From Chryseobacterium sp. Leaf404 (GTDB lineage Bacteria; Bacteroidota; Bacteroidia; Flavobacteriales; Weeksellaceae), in the NCBI RefSeq assembly GCF_001424145.1, contig NZ_LMQM01000010.1, positions 739,606-803,605 on the forward strand: DNA of 64,000 nucleotides, written 5' to 3'. Shown piece after piece: positions 7,644 to 15,842 of the stretch. Position 1 is the stretch's first letter. Every line of letters starts with the position of its first letter. The position numbers and the translations under genes were made by a program. The notes beneath the pieces are model-generated. The model was not told the origin of the DNA. It did no database searches and saw nothing but the letters and a program-made list of their open reading frames with translations.

Positions 7644-8465
7644 ATGAGCACACTACAATTAAAAGACGGAACCGAAATTTTTTACAGAGACCAAGGTAAA
7701 GGACCGGTTTTAATGTTTCATCACGGATGGCCATTATCTTCAGACGACTGGGACGGCCAGGTTATTTTCTTTTTACAGAAAGGTTACAGGGTGGTAACGC
7801 ATGACAGAAGAGGTCACGGCCGTTCAAGCCAGAATATTTACAACCACACTATCGAGCAGTATGCCTCTGATGCAGCAGAACTGGTAGAATTTTTAGATCT
7901 GAAAGATGTGATTCACATCGGTCACTCAACCGGTGGCGGTGAAGTAATCCGTTATGCAGCGAAGTTCGCTAACGGAAGAGCAAAAAAGGCAGTTCTCATC
8001 AGCGCCGTTCCGCCGATTATGGTAAAAAGCGAAACCAATCCGGACGGAGTGCCGATGGAAGTCTTTGACGGAATTAGAGAACAGACTATGAATAACAGAA
8101 GCCAGTTTTATATTGATCTTACTTTCCCTTTTTACGGATACAACAGAGATGGGGCAAATGTGAAAGAAGGCGTACAGAGAAACTGGTGGAGACAGGGCAT
8201 GATGGGCGGTATAGTTGCTCATTATGACGGGATTAAAGCATTTTCTGAAACTGATTTTACCGAAGATCTGAAAGCTGTAGACATTCCAGTTTTGGTTCTT
8301 CACGGCGAAGATGACCAAATTGTTCCCATAGGAAATGCAGCCTTAAAAGCAATAAAATTACTGAATAACGGAAAGATGATTACCTATCCCGGTTTCCCGC
8401 ACGGGATGCCAACTACCGAGCATGACACAATCAATAAAGACCTTCTGGAATTTATTCAATCTTAA
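7644..8465 (+). CDS. Alpha/beta hydrolase, non-heme chloroperoxidase/esterase type
   Basis: A 273-aa alpha/beta-hydrolase of the cofactor-free haloperoxidase/esterase group. The nucleophile is Ser95 in GHSTGGGE, the acid Asp224 in LHGEDDQIVP and the base His253 in GFPHGMPTT. The oxyanion-hole region is HHGWPLSSDDW. These enzymes hydrolyse small esters and, with organic acid and peroxide, form peracids; the natural substrate is unknown. It is monocistronic, ends convergently with the SDR-DUF2867 gene, and is separated from it by a hairpin at 8488-8521. Confidence 0.92.
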   Translation: MSTLQLKDGTEIFYRDQGKGPVLMFHHGWPLSSDDWDGQVIFFLQKGYRVVTHDRRGHGRSSQNIYNHTIEQYASDAAELVEFLDLKDVIHIGHSTGGGEVIRYAAKFANGRAKKAVLISAVPPIMVKSETNPDGVPMEVFDGIREQTMNNRSQFYIDLTFPFYGYNRDGANVKEGVQRNWWRQGMMGGIVAHYDGIKAFSETDFTEDLKAVDIPVLVLHGEDDQIVPIGNAALKAIKLLNNGKMITYPGFPHGMPTTEHDTINKDLLEFIQS

Positions 8466-8487
8466 TAATTACCATTTAAAGAACTGT

Positions 8488-8521
8488 AAAATGGCTCCTA
8501 CACTAAAGTGGGCGCTATTTT
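8488..8521. terminator. Hairpin between convergent genes
   Basis: AAAATGGCTCCTAC pairs imperfectly with GTGGGCGCTATTTT across a short loop, with wobble pairs and one mismatch, followed by a T-rich stretch. Its position between two convergent stops fits a terminator for the hydrolase. Confidence 0.55.
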
Positions 8522-8526
8522 GTTTT

Positions 8527-9957
8527 TTAGCTTTTAACAAGATTTCTCACCATCCCTTTAAATATCAGGCCGTGAAAGGGCAAAACAGAAAACCAGTACA
8601 ATCTTCCCCACAATCCTTTCGGCCGGAAAACAGCTTTCTGCCAAAGTTTGCCTCTGTATAATTTAAACATCAGCCAGGCTTCCCCCGGCAGTTTCATTTC
8701 TGCGAAGAGAATGAGTTTTCCTTCTTCCCGGTTTGCATACAGAACCCTCCAGAAATCCAAAGCATCGCCCTGGTGCAGCTGCGTAGGGTGCGTTCTGCCT
8801 CTCCTTAAACCAGGGCCTCCCACCAGCTGATCCATAAATCCCCTGATTTTCCAGAGATTCTGCCCATACCATCCTTTTTTGCCCCCTAAACTGAAGACAT
8901 TATCCAGACATTTCTCACGGTTTTCATAGACTGCACTCTGCAAATCTGTAAAACATCCAAAATGTGGAACTTCTATAAATTCTTTTAAGCTGGAATCGCT
9001 TCTGCTGCTTACAAAACTGTCTTTCCAGCTGGAACTGATCTCATTGGCCTGAATTTTCTCCATCGTTCTTTTCAATGCCTCACCGTAACCAAATGGCTGT
9101 ATGTTGGTGATTCCTTTTATTTCCTTCAAACTTTCAGGTTTGCAAACCACTTCAATTTTCATACTTCCTACTAATGAACTTGCCAGACTGTACGTAGTTG
9201 AGGTGATGAAATACAGCCAGTAAGAAGATAATTTTGGAGTCATTACAGGCAGGATAAAAATATGTCTTTTCAGACCCCGCACTTTAGCGTATCCCAGCAA
9301 TATTTCTTTGTAGGTTAAAACGTCATCACATCCAATATCAAAACTTCTGTTGTAGGTTTCTTTTTTGAAGAGTGAAAAAATCAGAAAATCGAGAACATTG
9401 GCAATCCCGATGGGTTGGCATCTGGTATTAAGCCACTTTGGCGTCACCATTACCGGCAGTTTTTCCACCAGATCCCGAATGATTTCGAAAGACGCACTAC
9501 CCGACCCGATGATGATCCCTGCCCGCAAAACGGTAGTGTGAAGTTTTGATTCCATCAGTATTTTCTCTACATTAAATCTGGAGTTCAGATGTTTGGATAA
9601 TTCTTTCTCGTTTACCAAACCAGAGAGGTAAATTATATGTTCACACGACGTAGCTTCCAGCGCGCTGATAAAATTTTCAGCACATATTTTTTCTGAAGAT
9701 TCATAGTCGCCGCTTGCGCTCATAGAATGCATCAGATAATAAGCTCCGGAAATATCTTTCGGAATGTTCTGTAATGTCTCTTTCCTCAGAAAATCTACTT
9801 CTATTACTTCAAACTGTTCTTCTTTTATCCCGGAAGGTTTGGAGAAACGCTGTACATCACGCACACAACAAACCACCTTATATCCCTGAGCTGCGATTAC
9901 ACTGATCATTCTTTTTCCGATATAGCCGGTTGCGCCGGTGAGCAGTATTTTTTTCAT
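8527..9957 (-). CDS. SDR (NAD(P)-binding) protein fused to DUF2867
   Basis: A 476-aa two-domain protein. An atypical SDR/NmrA-like half (1 to about 300) starts MKKILLTGATGYIGKRMISV with the GxxGxxG dinucleotide motif and has YYLMHSMSASGDYESS and VLRAGIIIGSGSASFE. A C-terminal DUF2867 domain (about 315-476) ends with LYWFSVLPFHGLIFKGMVRN. The family is typical of Bacteroidota photolyase/cryptochrome neighbourhoods. The substrate is unknown; a role in lipid or carotenoid-like chemistry is only a guess. It lies 41 bp after ribA on the same strand, so both are probably transcribed from the ribA side of the divergent promoter at 10612-10674. Confidence 0.88.
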   Translation of the reverse strand: MKKILLTGATGYIGKRMISVIAAQGYKVVCCVRDVQRFSKPSGIKEEQFEVIEVDFLRKETLQNIPKDISGAYYLMHSMSASGDYESSEKICAENFISALEATSCEHIIYLSGLVNEKELSKHLNSRFNVEKILMESKLHTTVLRAGIIIGSGSASFEIIRDLVEKLPVMVTPKWLNTRCQPIGIANVLDFLIFSLFKKETYNRSFDIGCDDVLTYKEILLGYAKVRGLKRHIFILPVMTPKLSSYWLYFITSTTYSLASSLVGSMKIEVVCKPESLKEIKGITNIQPFGYGEALKRTMEKIQANEISSSWKDSFVSSRSDSSLKEFIEVPHFGCFTDLQSAVYENREKCLDNVFSLGGKKGWYGQNLWKIRGFMDQLVGGPGLRRGRTHPTQLHQGDALDFWRVLYANREEGKLILFAEMKLPGEAWLMFKLYRGKLWQKAVFRPKGLWGRLYWFSVLPFHGLIFKGMVRNLVKS

Positions 9958-9998
9958 AAGATTTAGACCTTGTAATTCTGTTGACAGTAATGAGAAAT

Positions 9999-10589
9999 TT
10001 ATACCTTTTCCAGAAGGTGCCCGAAATAATCTTTCTTTTTCGTCAGATAACTTTCGTTGATACCGTTGGATTCTATTTCCAGCGGAATTCTGATGTTGAG
10101 TTTAATGTTGCTGTTTTCTAAAGATTTAATTTTGTCAGGATTATTGGTCAGCAGGTTAATTTCTTTCACATTCAGAATATTAAGTATCTCCACTGCAACA
10201 TCAAAATTTCTTCCGTCTGCAGGTAAACCCAGTTTTAGATTGGCTTCCACAGTATCGAAACCCTGCTCCTGTAATGCATAAGCTCTCAGTTTGTTAATGA
10301 TTCCGATATTTCTTCCTTCCTGACGTAGGTAAATGATAATCCCACCGTTTTCCGACATATATTTCATTGCGGAATCCAGCTGCTGGCCGCATTCGCATTT
10401 TCGGGAATGAAAAACTTCACCCGTAATGCATTCAGAATGAAAACGGACATTCACGGTTTTGCAGAAATCTGTATTTTCTGCGACCCATACAAGATGAGGT
10501 TTCCAATCTTCTTCGCTTTCGGAGAACGCATAAACATTGTAGTTGCCAAAATCTGTCGGTATTTTTGTCTGTGCCTGAATTGTCAACAT
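9999..10589 (-). CDS. ribA: GTP cyclohydrolase II
   Basis: Catalyses the first committed step of riboflavin synthesis: GTP to 2,5-diamino-6-ribosylamino-pyrimidinone 5'-phosphate, formate and pyrophosphate. Zinc ligands Cys54, Cys65 and Cys67 are in HSECITGEVF and SRKCECGQQLDSA. The GTP-binding and catalytic segment YLRQEGRNIGIINKLRAYAL is intact, followed by DTVEANLKLG. At 196 aa it is a stand-alone RibA, without the RibB domain of the usual RibBA fusion. Its place opposite two flavin-dependent photolyase-family genes suggests an extra flavin supply (FAD, and the lumazine intermediate used as antenna by one photolyase class). It is divergent from the TetR operon. Confidence 0.95.
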   Translation of the reverse strand: MLTIQAQTKIPTDFGNYNVYAFSESEEDWKPHLVWVAENTDFCKTVNVRFHSECITGEVFHSRKCECGQQLDSAMKYMSENGGIIIYLRQEGRNIGIINKLRAYALQEQGFDTVEANLKLGLPADGRNFDVAVEILNILNVKEINLLTNNPDKIKSLENSNIKLNIRIPLEIESNGINESYLTKKKDYFGHLLEKV

Positions 10590-10611
10590 AATTGAAAAAT
10601 TAAATGATTTA

Positions 10612-10674
10612 TATGGTACAAATTTATACTTTATTTTAATTAATAATAAAATATATTACTAAATTTGTACCATA
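10612..10674. promoter_or_regulatory. Divergent ribA/tetR promoter with perfect 15-bp inverted repeat
   Basis: TATGGTACAAATTTA (10612-10626) and its exact reverse complement TAAATTTGTACCATA (10660-10674) flank 33 bp of A/T. Each arm contains TAAATTTG reading outward, a match to the -7 consensus TAnnTTTG, so the two arms carry the -7 boxes of ribA and of the TetR operon. The TTTGTACCAT part extends beyond the box and is a good candidate operator half-site for the TetR-like protein encoded next to it. Confidence 0.75.
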
Positions 10675-10684
10675 AAGTTTAAGT

Positions 10685-11344
10685 ATGAAAAAAGATAATC
10701 AAATCACAGAAGAAAAGATATTTGAATTGTATTCAGATTACATCCTTAACCACGGCGAGAAACCTAAGAACATTTACCGTTTCGCAAAAGACAACGAGTT
10801 TGAAGAGAAAGATTTCTACAATTACTTCTCAAGTTTTGAGCAGGTGGAAAAGCAGATGTTCGTCAATCTTTTTGTAAAATCTGTAGAGCTGGCAGCTGAG
10901 GTAAATGACGCTGAAGAAATTGCATCTAAAGAAAAACTCTTAAATGTTTACTATATATTTTTCGAAAATCTTACAATCAACCGTTCTCTGGTTTTAATGA
11001 TTCTGGGGAAAACAAAAATGGAGTCTGCAAAAAATCTGAACCAGCTGAAAACTGTTCACCGCGAATACATCAAAACGCTTGATTTCGCTGACTGGGAAAT
11101 CATCCGGAAAGCAAAAGACGATATCAGAAATGCACATCAGAAAGCCCGTGAAGAAGCACTGTGGCTGCATTTGGTTTCAGCCATTGAATTTTGGAAAAAA
11201 GATACTTCCCCCGCTTTCGAAAAAACAGATATTTTTATCGAAAAAACAATCGACACAGGTTTTGAACTGATGGACAACGAGCCATTGAGAAAACTGGCTG
11301 ACCTCGGGAAATTTTTATTCAAAGAAACATTCAAAAAAAACTGA
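10685..11344 (+). CDS. TetR-family transcriptional regulator
   Basis: A 219-aa protein. The N-terminal helices ITEEKIFELYSDYILNHGEK and NIYRFAKDNEFEEKDFYNYF have the spacing of a TetR HTH, with the recognition helix around EKDFYNYFSSFEQ, followed by an all-helical C-terminal domain. In flavobacterial photolyase clusters this type of TetR stands directly before an ABC1 kinase gene, as here (1 bp gap). It is first in the operon, 11 bp after the promoter arm 10660-10674, so it likely regulates itself and ribA. The HTH is divergent, so ligand and DNA binding are inferred. Confidence 0.78.
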   Translation: MKKDNQITEEKIFELYSDYILNHGEKPKNIYRFAKDNEFEEKDFYNYFSSFEQVEKQMFVNLFVKSVELAAEVNDAEEIASKEKLLNVYYIFFENLTINRSLVLMILGKTKMESAKNLNQLKTVHREYIKTLDFADWEIIRKAKDDIRNAHQKAREEALWLHLVSAIEFWKKDTSPAFEKTDIFIEKTIDTGFELMDNEPLRKLADLGKFLFKETFKKN

Positions 11345-11345
11345 G

Positions 11346-12674
11346 ATGAAAACACTGAATAAAATACCCACAGGAAAAATAGAAAGAACCGGCAGTTTAC
11401 TGAAAGCCGGAGCTAAAATCGGAGTAAACTACATCAAATATTACGGAAATAAAATCACCAAAGACGAAACGGAAGCAAGGCAGATTCTGAACGAAGAAAA
11501 TGCCACAGACATCTACGATTCTCTGAAAGAACTGAAAGGTTCTGCACTGAAAGTTGCCCAAATGCTGAGTATGGAAAAAAATATTCTTCCGCAGGCTTAT
11601 GTAGAGAAATTTTCTCTGTCACAGTTCTCTGTACCGCCACTTTCCGGGGCTTTGGTGAAGAAAACTTTCAGAAAATATTTCGGTAAAAATCCGGAAGCGA
11701 TGTTTGATCAGTTTTCTGCGGAATCTGTGAATGCAGCAAGCATCGGGCAGGTGCACAGAGCAAAAAAAGACGGTAAAGATTTAGCGGTAAAAATACAGTA
11801 TCCCGGTGTTCGGGAAAGCATTTCCAGCGATTTGAAACTGGTGAAACCTATTGCCATTAAAATGTTCAACATTCAGAAAGAAGGTTCTGAATCTTACTTT
11901 CAGGAAGTTGAAAACAAATTATTTGAAGAAACAGATTATAACCTCGAGCTGAAAAGAAGTCTGAAGATTTCTGATGACTGTAAACATTTGCCCAACCTCA
12001 AATTCCCAACCTACTATCCCGATTTGTCCTGCGAAAAAATCATCACGATGGATTGGATGAACGGAAAACATTTCTCTGAATTCACAAAGCAAAATAATTC
12101 GCAGGAAGACCTCAATAAAATCGGACAGACACTGTGGGATTTCTATATGTATCAGATGCATATCCTGAAGCAGGTGCACGCAGACCCGCATCCCGGCAAT
12201 TTTTTGGTTTCAGATGAAAAAGAGTTACTGGTGATCGATTTTGGCTGTATCAAAGAGATTCCGACAGACTTTTACGAACCTTATTTTGAACTGGCAAAAG
12301 AAGATAATCTTAAAAATCCTGAAATTTTCAGACAGAAACTGTATCAGCTGGAAATTCTCCGGGATGATGATTCACCCAAAGAACAGGAATTTTTCACCAA
12401 ATTATTCTATGAACTTTTGGAACTTTTCACAAGACCTTTCAACCGCGACGTTTTTGATTTTTCTGACGAAAGTTTTTTTCAGGAAATTGCAGATCTCGGT
12501 CAGCGTTACGCCAAACTCAGCGATATGAAAGGAATGAATGCCAACCGTGGTTCGAAACATTTTATTTACCTTAACAGAACCTTTTTCGGTCTGTACAATA
12601 TGATGCATGATGTGAGAGCGAAAGGCGTTGAAATTAACCATTTTAAAAATTTTGTTTCGCAAAATGCCGGCTAA
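11346..12674 (+). CDS. ABC1/UbiB-family atypical kinase
   Basis: A 442-aa protein kinase-like ATPase of the ABC1/ADCK/UbiB family. Visible are the Ala-rich loop ([11 protein letters not shown]), ATP-binding Lys in [10 protein letters not shown], catalytic loop [11 protein letters not shown] and the DFG equivalent [10 protein letters not shown]. The family hallmark KxGQ reads Lys69-Val-Ala71-Gln72 (LKVAQMLS), Ala replacing Gly. UbiB proteins support quinone biosynthesis, and plant ABC1 kinases act in photo-oxidative stress and prenyl-lipid metabolism. Its place in a light-response operon suggests the latter type of role. There is no transmembrane tail. The last 11 bp overlap the DUF2256 gene. 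Confidence 0.9.
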   Translation: MKTLNKIPTGKIERTGSLLKAGAKIGVNYIKYYGNKITKDETEARQILNEENATDIYDSLKELKGSALKVAQMLSMEKNILPQAYVEKFSLSQFSVPPLSGALVKKTFRKYFGKNPEAMFDQFSAESVNAASIGQVHRAKKDGKDLAVKIQYPGVRESISSDLKLVKPIAIKMFNIQKEGSESYFQEVENKLFEETDYNLELKRSLKISDDCKHLPNLKFPTYYPDLSCEKIITMDWMNGKHFSEFTKQNNSQEDLNKIGQTLWDFYMYQMHILKQVHADPHPGNFLVSDEKELLVIDFGCIKEIPTDFYEPYFELAKEDNLKNPEIFRQKLYQLEILRDDDSPKEQEFFTKLFYELLELFTRPFNRDVFDFSDESFFQEIADLGQRYAKLSDMKGMNANRGSKHFIYLNRTFFGLYNMMHDVRAKGVEINHFKNFVSQNAG

Positions 12675-12807
12675 TCTGCCTTCAAAAATCTGTGAGGTCT
12701 GCGGGTTGCCGTTCAACTGGCGGAAAAAGTGGAAGAGAAACTGGGACGAAGTAAAATATTGCAGCGAAAAATGTCGGAAAAACAAAAAATCAACATTCTC
12801 TGGCTGA
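12664..12807 (+). CDS. DUF2256 small zinc-ribbon-like protein
   Basis: A 47-codon gene that overlaps the kinase stop and the start of the next gene. It encodes [20 protein letters not shown], then [20 protein letters not shown]. CxxC and CxxxxC pairs (Cys10, Cys13, Cys33, Cys37) surround Trp-rich basic residues, exactly the DUF2256 pattern, a probable treble-clef zinc site. The family travels with cryptochromes and DUF2805 proteins; its biochemical role is unknown. It starts at ATG 12664, 11 bp inside the kinase gene, and ends 37 bp inside the cryptochrome gene, which implies translational coupling. Confidence 0.9.
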   Translation: MPANLPSKICEVCGLPFNWRKKWKRNWDEVKYCSEKCRKNKKSTFSG

Positions 12808-14069
12808 ACAACAACCTAAGAATCAGAGACAACGAAGCACTTCTGAAAATTCAGCAGGAAGATCTGCCTTTTGTTGCATTGTATATTTTTGACAGTAAAT
12901 TTTACAGTCAAAAGCAGTTTGGCTTCAAAAAAACAGGAATGTTTCGGACTAAATTTTTACTGGAAACTGTTTTGGATGTAGAGAAAAAATTAAATCAGAA
13001 TGGAATTCCTTTTTTGAAAAAGTTTGGAAATACAGCTGAAATTTTCAAGCAGATAGCTGAATATTTTGATATAGAAACCATTTTCTGCCAGGAAGAATGG
13101 ACGAAAGATGAAACTGATGTACAACAGCGGGTTGAGAAAGCTTTACCGAAAGCAGTTTGGTCTAAATCTTATTCTCAGCTGTTACTCCAGCCGGATTTTG
13201 TTTATCATCAGATTGAAAAAATCCCTTTTCAGTTTACCACTTTCAGACAGAAAGTTGAGAAGAATTTTACTGTGAGAAAAGAATTTGTTTTCAATAAAAC
13301 CGGGAATGATCTGAACTTTGAAATTCAGGTAAAAAGCGATGAGATCAACCTTGCAACTTTGGGTTTTGAAGATTTTGAAAATCACAGATTTTCAGCATTT
13401 CCTTTCTCTGGTGGTGAAACTGAAGCTTTGAAACGCCTTAATTCATATTTTGCTGAAACTGAAAATCTAAGTAAATATAAAGAAACACGCAATGGAATGA
13501 CGGGTTCAGGTTACAGCAGCAAATTTTCTGCGTGGCTCGCCAATGGAAGCCTTTCGCCGATATCTGTATATTACGAAATTAAAAAATATGAAGCAGAATT
13601 TGGCAGCAATGAATCAACCTACTGGCTTGTTTTTGAACTCCTTTGGCGTGAATTTTTCAAATATGTTTCGATGGAAAATAAGGATAAAATTTTTCAGCTG
13701 AAAGGAATTTCAGATAAAGAATATCCATTTCAATCGGAGGATAATGTAATTCAGAAATGGATTGCCGGAAAAACAGAATCAGATTTCATCAATGCAAATA
13801 TGCTCGAAATCAGGCAAACCGGATTTATGAGCAATCGAGGCAGACAAAACGTGGCATCGTATTTCTGTAAAATCCTCAGGCAGGACTGGCGGATTGGAGC
13901 CGCTTATTTTGAGGAAATGCTTGTTGATTACGATTTACACAGCAATTATGGCAACTGGATGTACCTCGCCGGCGTGGGAAATGACCCGAGAGGCCGGACC
14001 TTTAATCCAGGAAAACAGGCAGAGCAATACGATAACGATTACAAATTCAGAAATTTATGGCTACGGTAA
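12771..14069 (+). CDS. Cryptochrome-DASH / photolyase family flavoprotein
   Basis: A 432-aa photolyase/cryptochrome superfamily member. The start [20 protein letters not shown] (Rossmann-like antenna domain) was chosen over the ATG at 12729, whose extra residues are DUF2256 sequence read out of frame. FAD-domain landmarks are [48 protein letters not shown] and the end [20 protein letters not shown] with KQAEQYD, the DASH signature. DASH proteins bind FAD and MTHF and repair CPDs in single-stranded or looped DNA, and may signal light. It overlaps the next gene by 13 bp. Confidence 0.92.
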   Translation: MSEKQKINILWLNNNLRIRDNEALLKIQQEDLPFVALYIFDSKFYSQKQFGFKKTGMFRTKFLLETVLDVEKKLNQNGIPFLKKFGNTAEIFKQIAEYFDIETIFCQEEWTKDETDVQQRVEKALPKAVWSKSYSQLLLQPDFVYHQIEKIPFQFTTFRQKVEKNFTVRKEFVFNKTGNDLNFEIQVKSDEINLATLGFEDFENHRFSAFPFSGGETEALKRLNSYFAETENLSKYKETRNGMTGSGYSSKFSAWLANGSLSPISVYYEIKKYEAEFGSNESTYWLVFELLWREFFKYVSMENKDKIFQLKGISDKEYPFQSEDNVIQKWIAGKTESDFINANMLEIRQTGFMSNRGRQNVASYFCKILRQDWRIGAAYFEEMLVDYDLHSNYGNWMYLAGVGNDPRGRTFNPGKQAEQYDNDYKFRNLWLR

Positions 14070-15535
14070 AGACTTCGGTTGCGCAATTGATTTTTCCGCA
14101 TCAGCTCTTGAAAGACACCGATTTTTTAGATAAAAATCAGCCAGTTTATCTGGTTGAAGAATTTCTCTTCTTCAAACAGTACAAATTTCATAAACAGAAA
14201 ATTGCATTTCACCGCGCAGGTATGAAATTTTACGAAAAGTATTTGCTGGAAGCAGGTTTTAAAATAAATTATATTGAAAGTAATGAGCCGTTGTCTGATG
14301 TTCAAAAATTAATTAAGCATTTAGAAGAAGAAAAATTTACAGAAATTCTCACGGTTGATGTTTGCGATCACTGGCTGGAAAAAAGAATTAAAAAGACAAA
14401 ATTAAATGTAAAATTTACAGACAATCCAATTTTCATCAATACCGAAGAGGATTTGAAGGAATATTTTGAGGGTAAAGAATTTTATCATCAAACCGATTTC
14501 TATAAACAGCAGAGAATTTCCAGAAATATCCTGATGAAAGCAGGGAAACCGTTGGGTGGAAAATGGACTTTCGATACAGAAAACCGAAAAAAATATCCTA
14601 AAAATAAAAAGTCACCTTCAATCATTTTTCCTGTAAACTCCACATTTTATGAGGAAGCCAAAGTTTATACTGAAAAATATTTCAGTGAAAATTACGGAAA
14701 TCTTACGTCCTATCAACTGTACCCAACTACTTTTGAAGATGCTGAAAAATGGCTTGATCAGTTTTTAGAAATGCGTTTTGCAGACTTTGGAGTTTACGAA
14801 GACAGCATCGTGGAACATGAGCATTTCCTGCATCACAGCGTGCTTTCTCCGCTGCTCAACGTGGGTCTTCTGACGCCGGATTTTGTTTTGGAACACGCCA
14901 TAAAATATGCTGAAGATTTTGATGTTCCCATAAATTCTCTGGAAGGATTTGTACGACAGATTTTAGGGTGGCGCGAGTTTGTGAGAGGAATTTATCTTTA
15001 TCAGGGAATCTTTCAGAGAAATAAAAATTACTGGAAACATAAGAACCCGCTTCCGGAAACATTTTATACAGGAAAAACAGGCATTAAACCTATAGACAGC
15101 ACAATTCTGAAAGTTTTGGAAACCGGATACGCCCATCACATTGAAAGGCTGATGATTTTTGCCAACTTTACGAATTTAATGAAACTCAATCCTGATGAAG
15201 TTTACCAGTGGTTTATGGAAATGTTTATCGATTCTTACGATTGGGTAATGGTTCCCAATGTTTATGGAATGAGCAGTTTTTCTGACGGCGGAAAAATGAG
15301 CACGAAACCTTACATCTGCGGGAGCAATTATGTGAAAAAGATGAGCGATTATTCTGATGGCGACTGGTCTGAAAAATGGGATGCGCTTTTCTGGAATTTT
15401 GTGAATGACAACCGTTCATTTTTCGAGAAAAATCCGAGGTTGGGAATGATGATCCGGACTTTTGACAAGATGACGGCAGAGAAAAAAGAAAGCCATTTGA
15501 AACTGGCAAAACAAACCCTTAAAAACCTAAAATAA
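14057..15535 (+). CDS. PhrB-like (COG3046) photolyase-family protein without Fe-S cysteines
   Basis: A 492-aa member of the deoxyribodipyrimidine photolyase-related (FeS-BCP/PhrB) family. The N-terminus is HQLLKDTDFLDKNQPVYLVEE and the FAD domain has LEGFVRQILGWREFVRGIYL, ETGYAHHIERLMIFANF (His-His pair 360-361), WVMVPNVYGMSSFSDGGKMS and KPYICGSNYVKKMSDY. PhrB proteins repair (6-4) photoproducts using FAD, a lumazine antenna and a 4Fe-4S cluster held by four Cys. Here the positions read Met375, Ser433 and Asp436, with no Cys before ALFWNF; the only cysteines are Cys103 and Cys421. The cluster is therefore almost certainly absent. Repair may persist, or the protein may be a sensor. Overlaps DUF2805 by 1 bp. 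Confidence 0.9.
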   Translation: MATVKTSVAQLIFPHQLLKDTDFLDKNQPVYLVEEFLFFKQYKFHKQKIAFHRAGMKFYEKYLLEAGFKINYIESNEPLSDVQKLIKHLEEEKFTEILTVDVCDHWLEKRIKKTKLNVKFTDNPIFINTEEDLKEYFEGKEFYHQTDFYKQQRISRNILMKAGKPLGGKWTFDTENRKKYPKNKKSPSIIFPVNSTFYEEAKVYTEKYFSENYGNLTSYQLYPTTFEDAEKWLDQFLEMRFADFGVYEDSIVEHEHFLHHSVLSPLLNVGLLTPDFVLEHAIKYAEDFDVPINSLEGFVRQILGWREFVRGIYLYQGIFQRNKNYWKHKNPLPETFYTGKTGIKPIDSTILKVLETGYAHHIERLMIFANFTNLMKLNPDEVYQWFMEMFIDSYDWVMVPNVYGMSSFSDGGKMSTKPYICGSNYVKKMSDYSDGDWSEKWDALFWNFVNDNRSFFEKNPRLGMMIRTFDKMTAEKKESHLKLAKQTLKNLK

Positions 15536-15816
15536 TGATCAAAGAATTTAATCCCGAACAGACCGACCGCATCATAGAAATGGCGTGGGAAGACCGCACT
15601 CCTTTCGAAGCTATAGAATTTCAGTTTGAAATAAGCGAGGCGGAAGTGATAGAACTGATGCGGAAAGAACTCAAATTTTCAAGTTTTAAACTGTGGCGGA
15701 AGAGGGTGAATTCTGGTGTGAGCCATAAGCATCTGAAGAAAAGAAGTGATGAGATCAGCCGTTTCAAATGCAGCAGACAGCGAGCGATCAGCCACAATAA
15801 AATTTCAAAAAGGTAA
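15535..15816 (+). CDS. DUF2805 / TIGR03643 family protein
   Basis: A 93-aa basic protein. It matches the DUF2805 pattern: FNPEQTDRIIEMAWEDRTPF, then EIQF-like EFQFEISEAEVIELMRKEL, FSSFKLWRKRVNSGVSHKHL. The first part looks like a helix-turn-helix (IIEMAW...ISEAEVIELMR), so a small DNA-binding role is possible but unproven. The family is a regular companion of cryptochrome and photolyase genes in marine and soil bacteria. Its start overlaps the stop of the photolyase gene (TAATG), a translationally coupled arrangement. Confidence 0.9.
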   Translation: MIKEFNPEQTDRIIEMAWEDRTPFEAIEFQFEISEAEVIELMRKELKFSSFKLWRKRVNSGVSHKHLKKRSDEISRFKCSRQRAISHNKISKR

Positions 15817-15842
15817 TTTTTAATAATCTTAAAAAAAATAAT

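Noticed and set aside
12729..12770. Upstream ATG for the Cry-DASH gene
   Set aside because: The extra residues are DUF2256 sequence in another frame; [11 protein letters not shown] fits the family.
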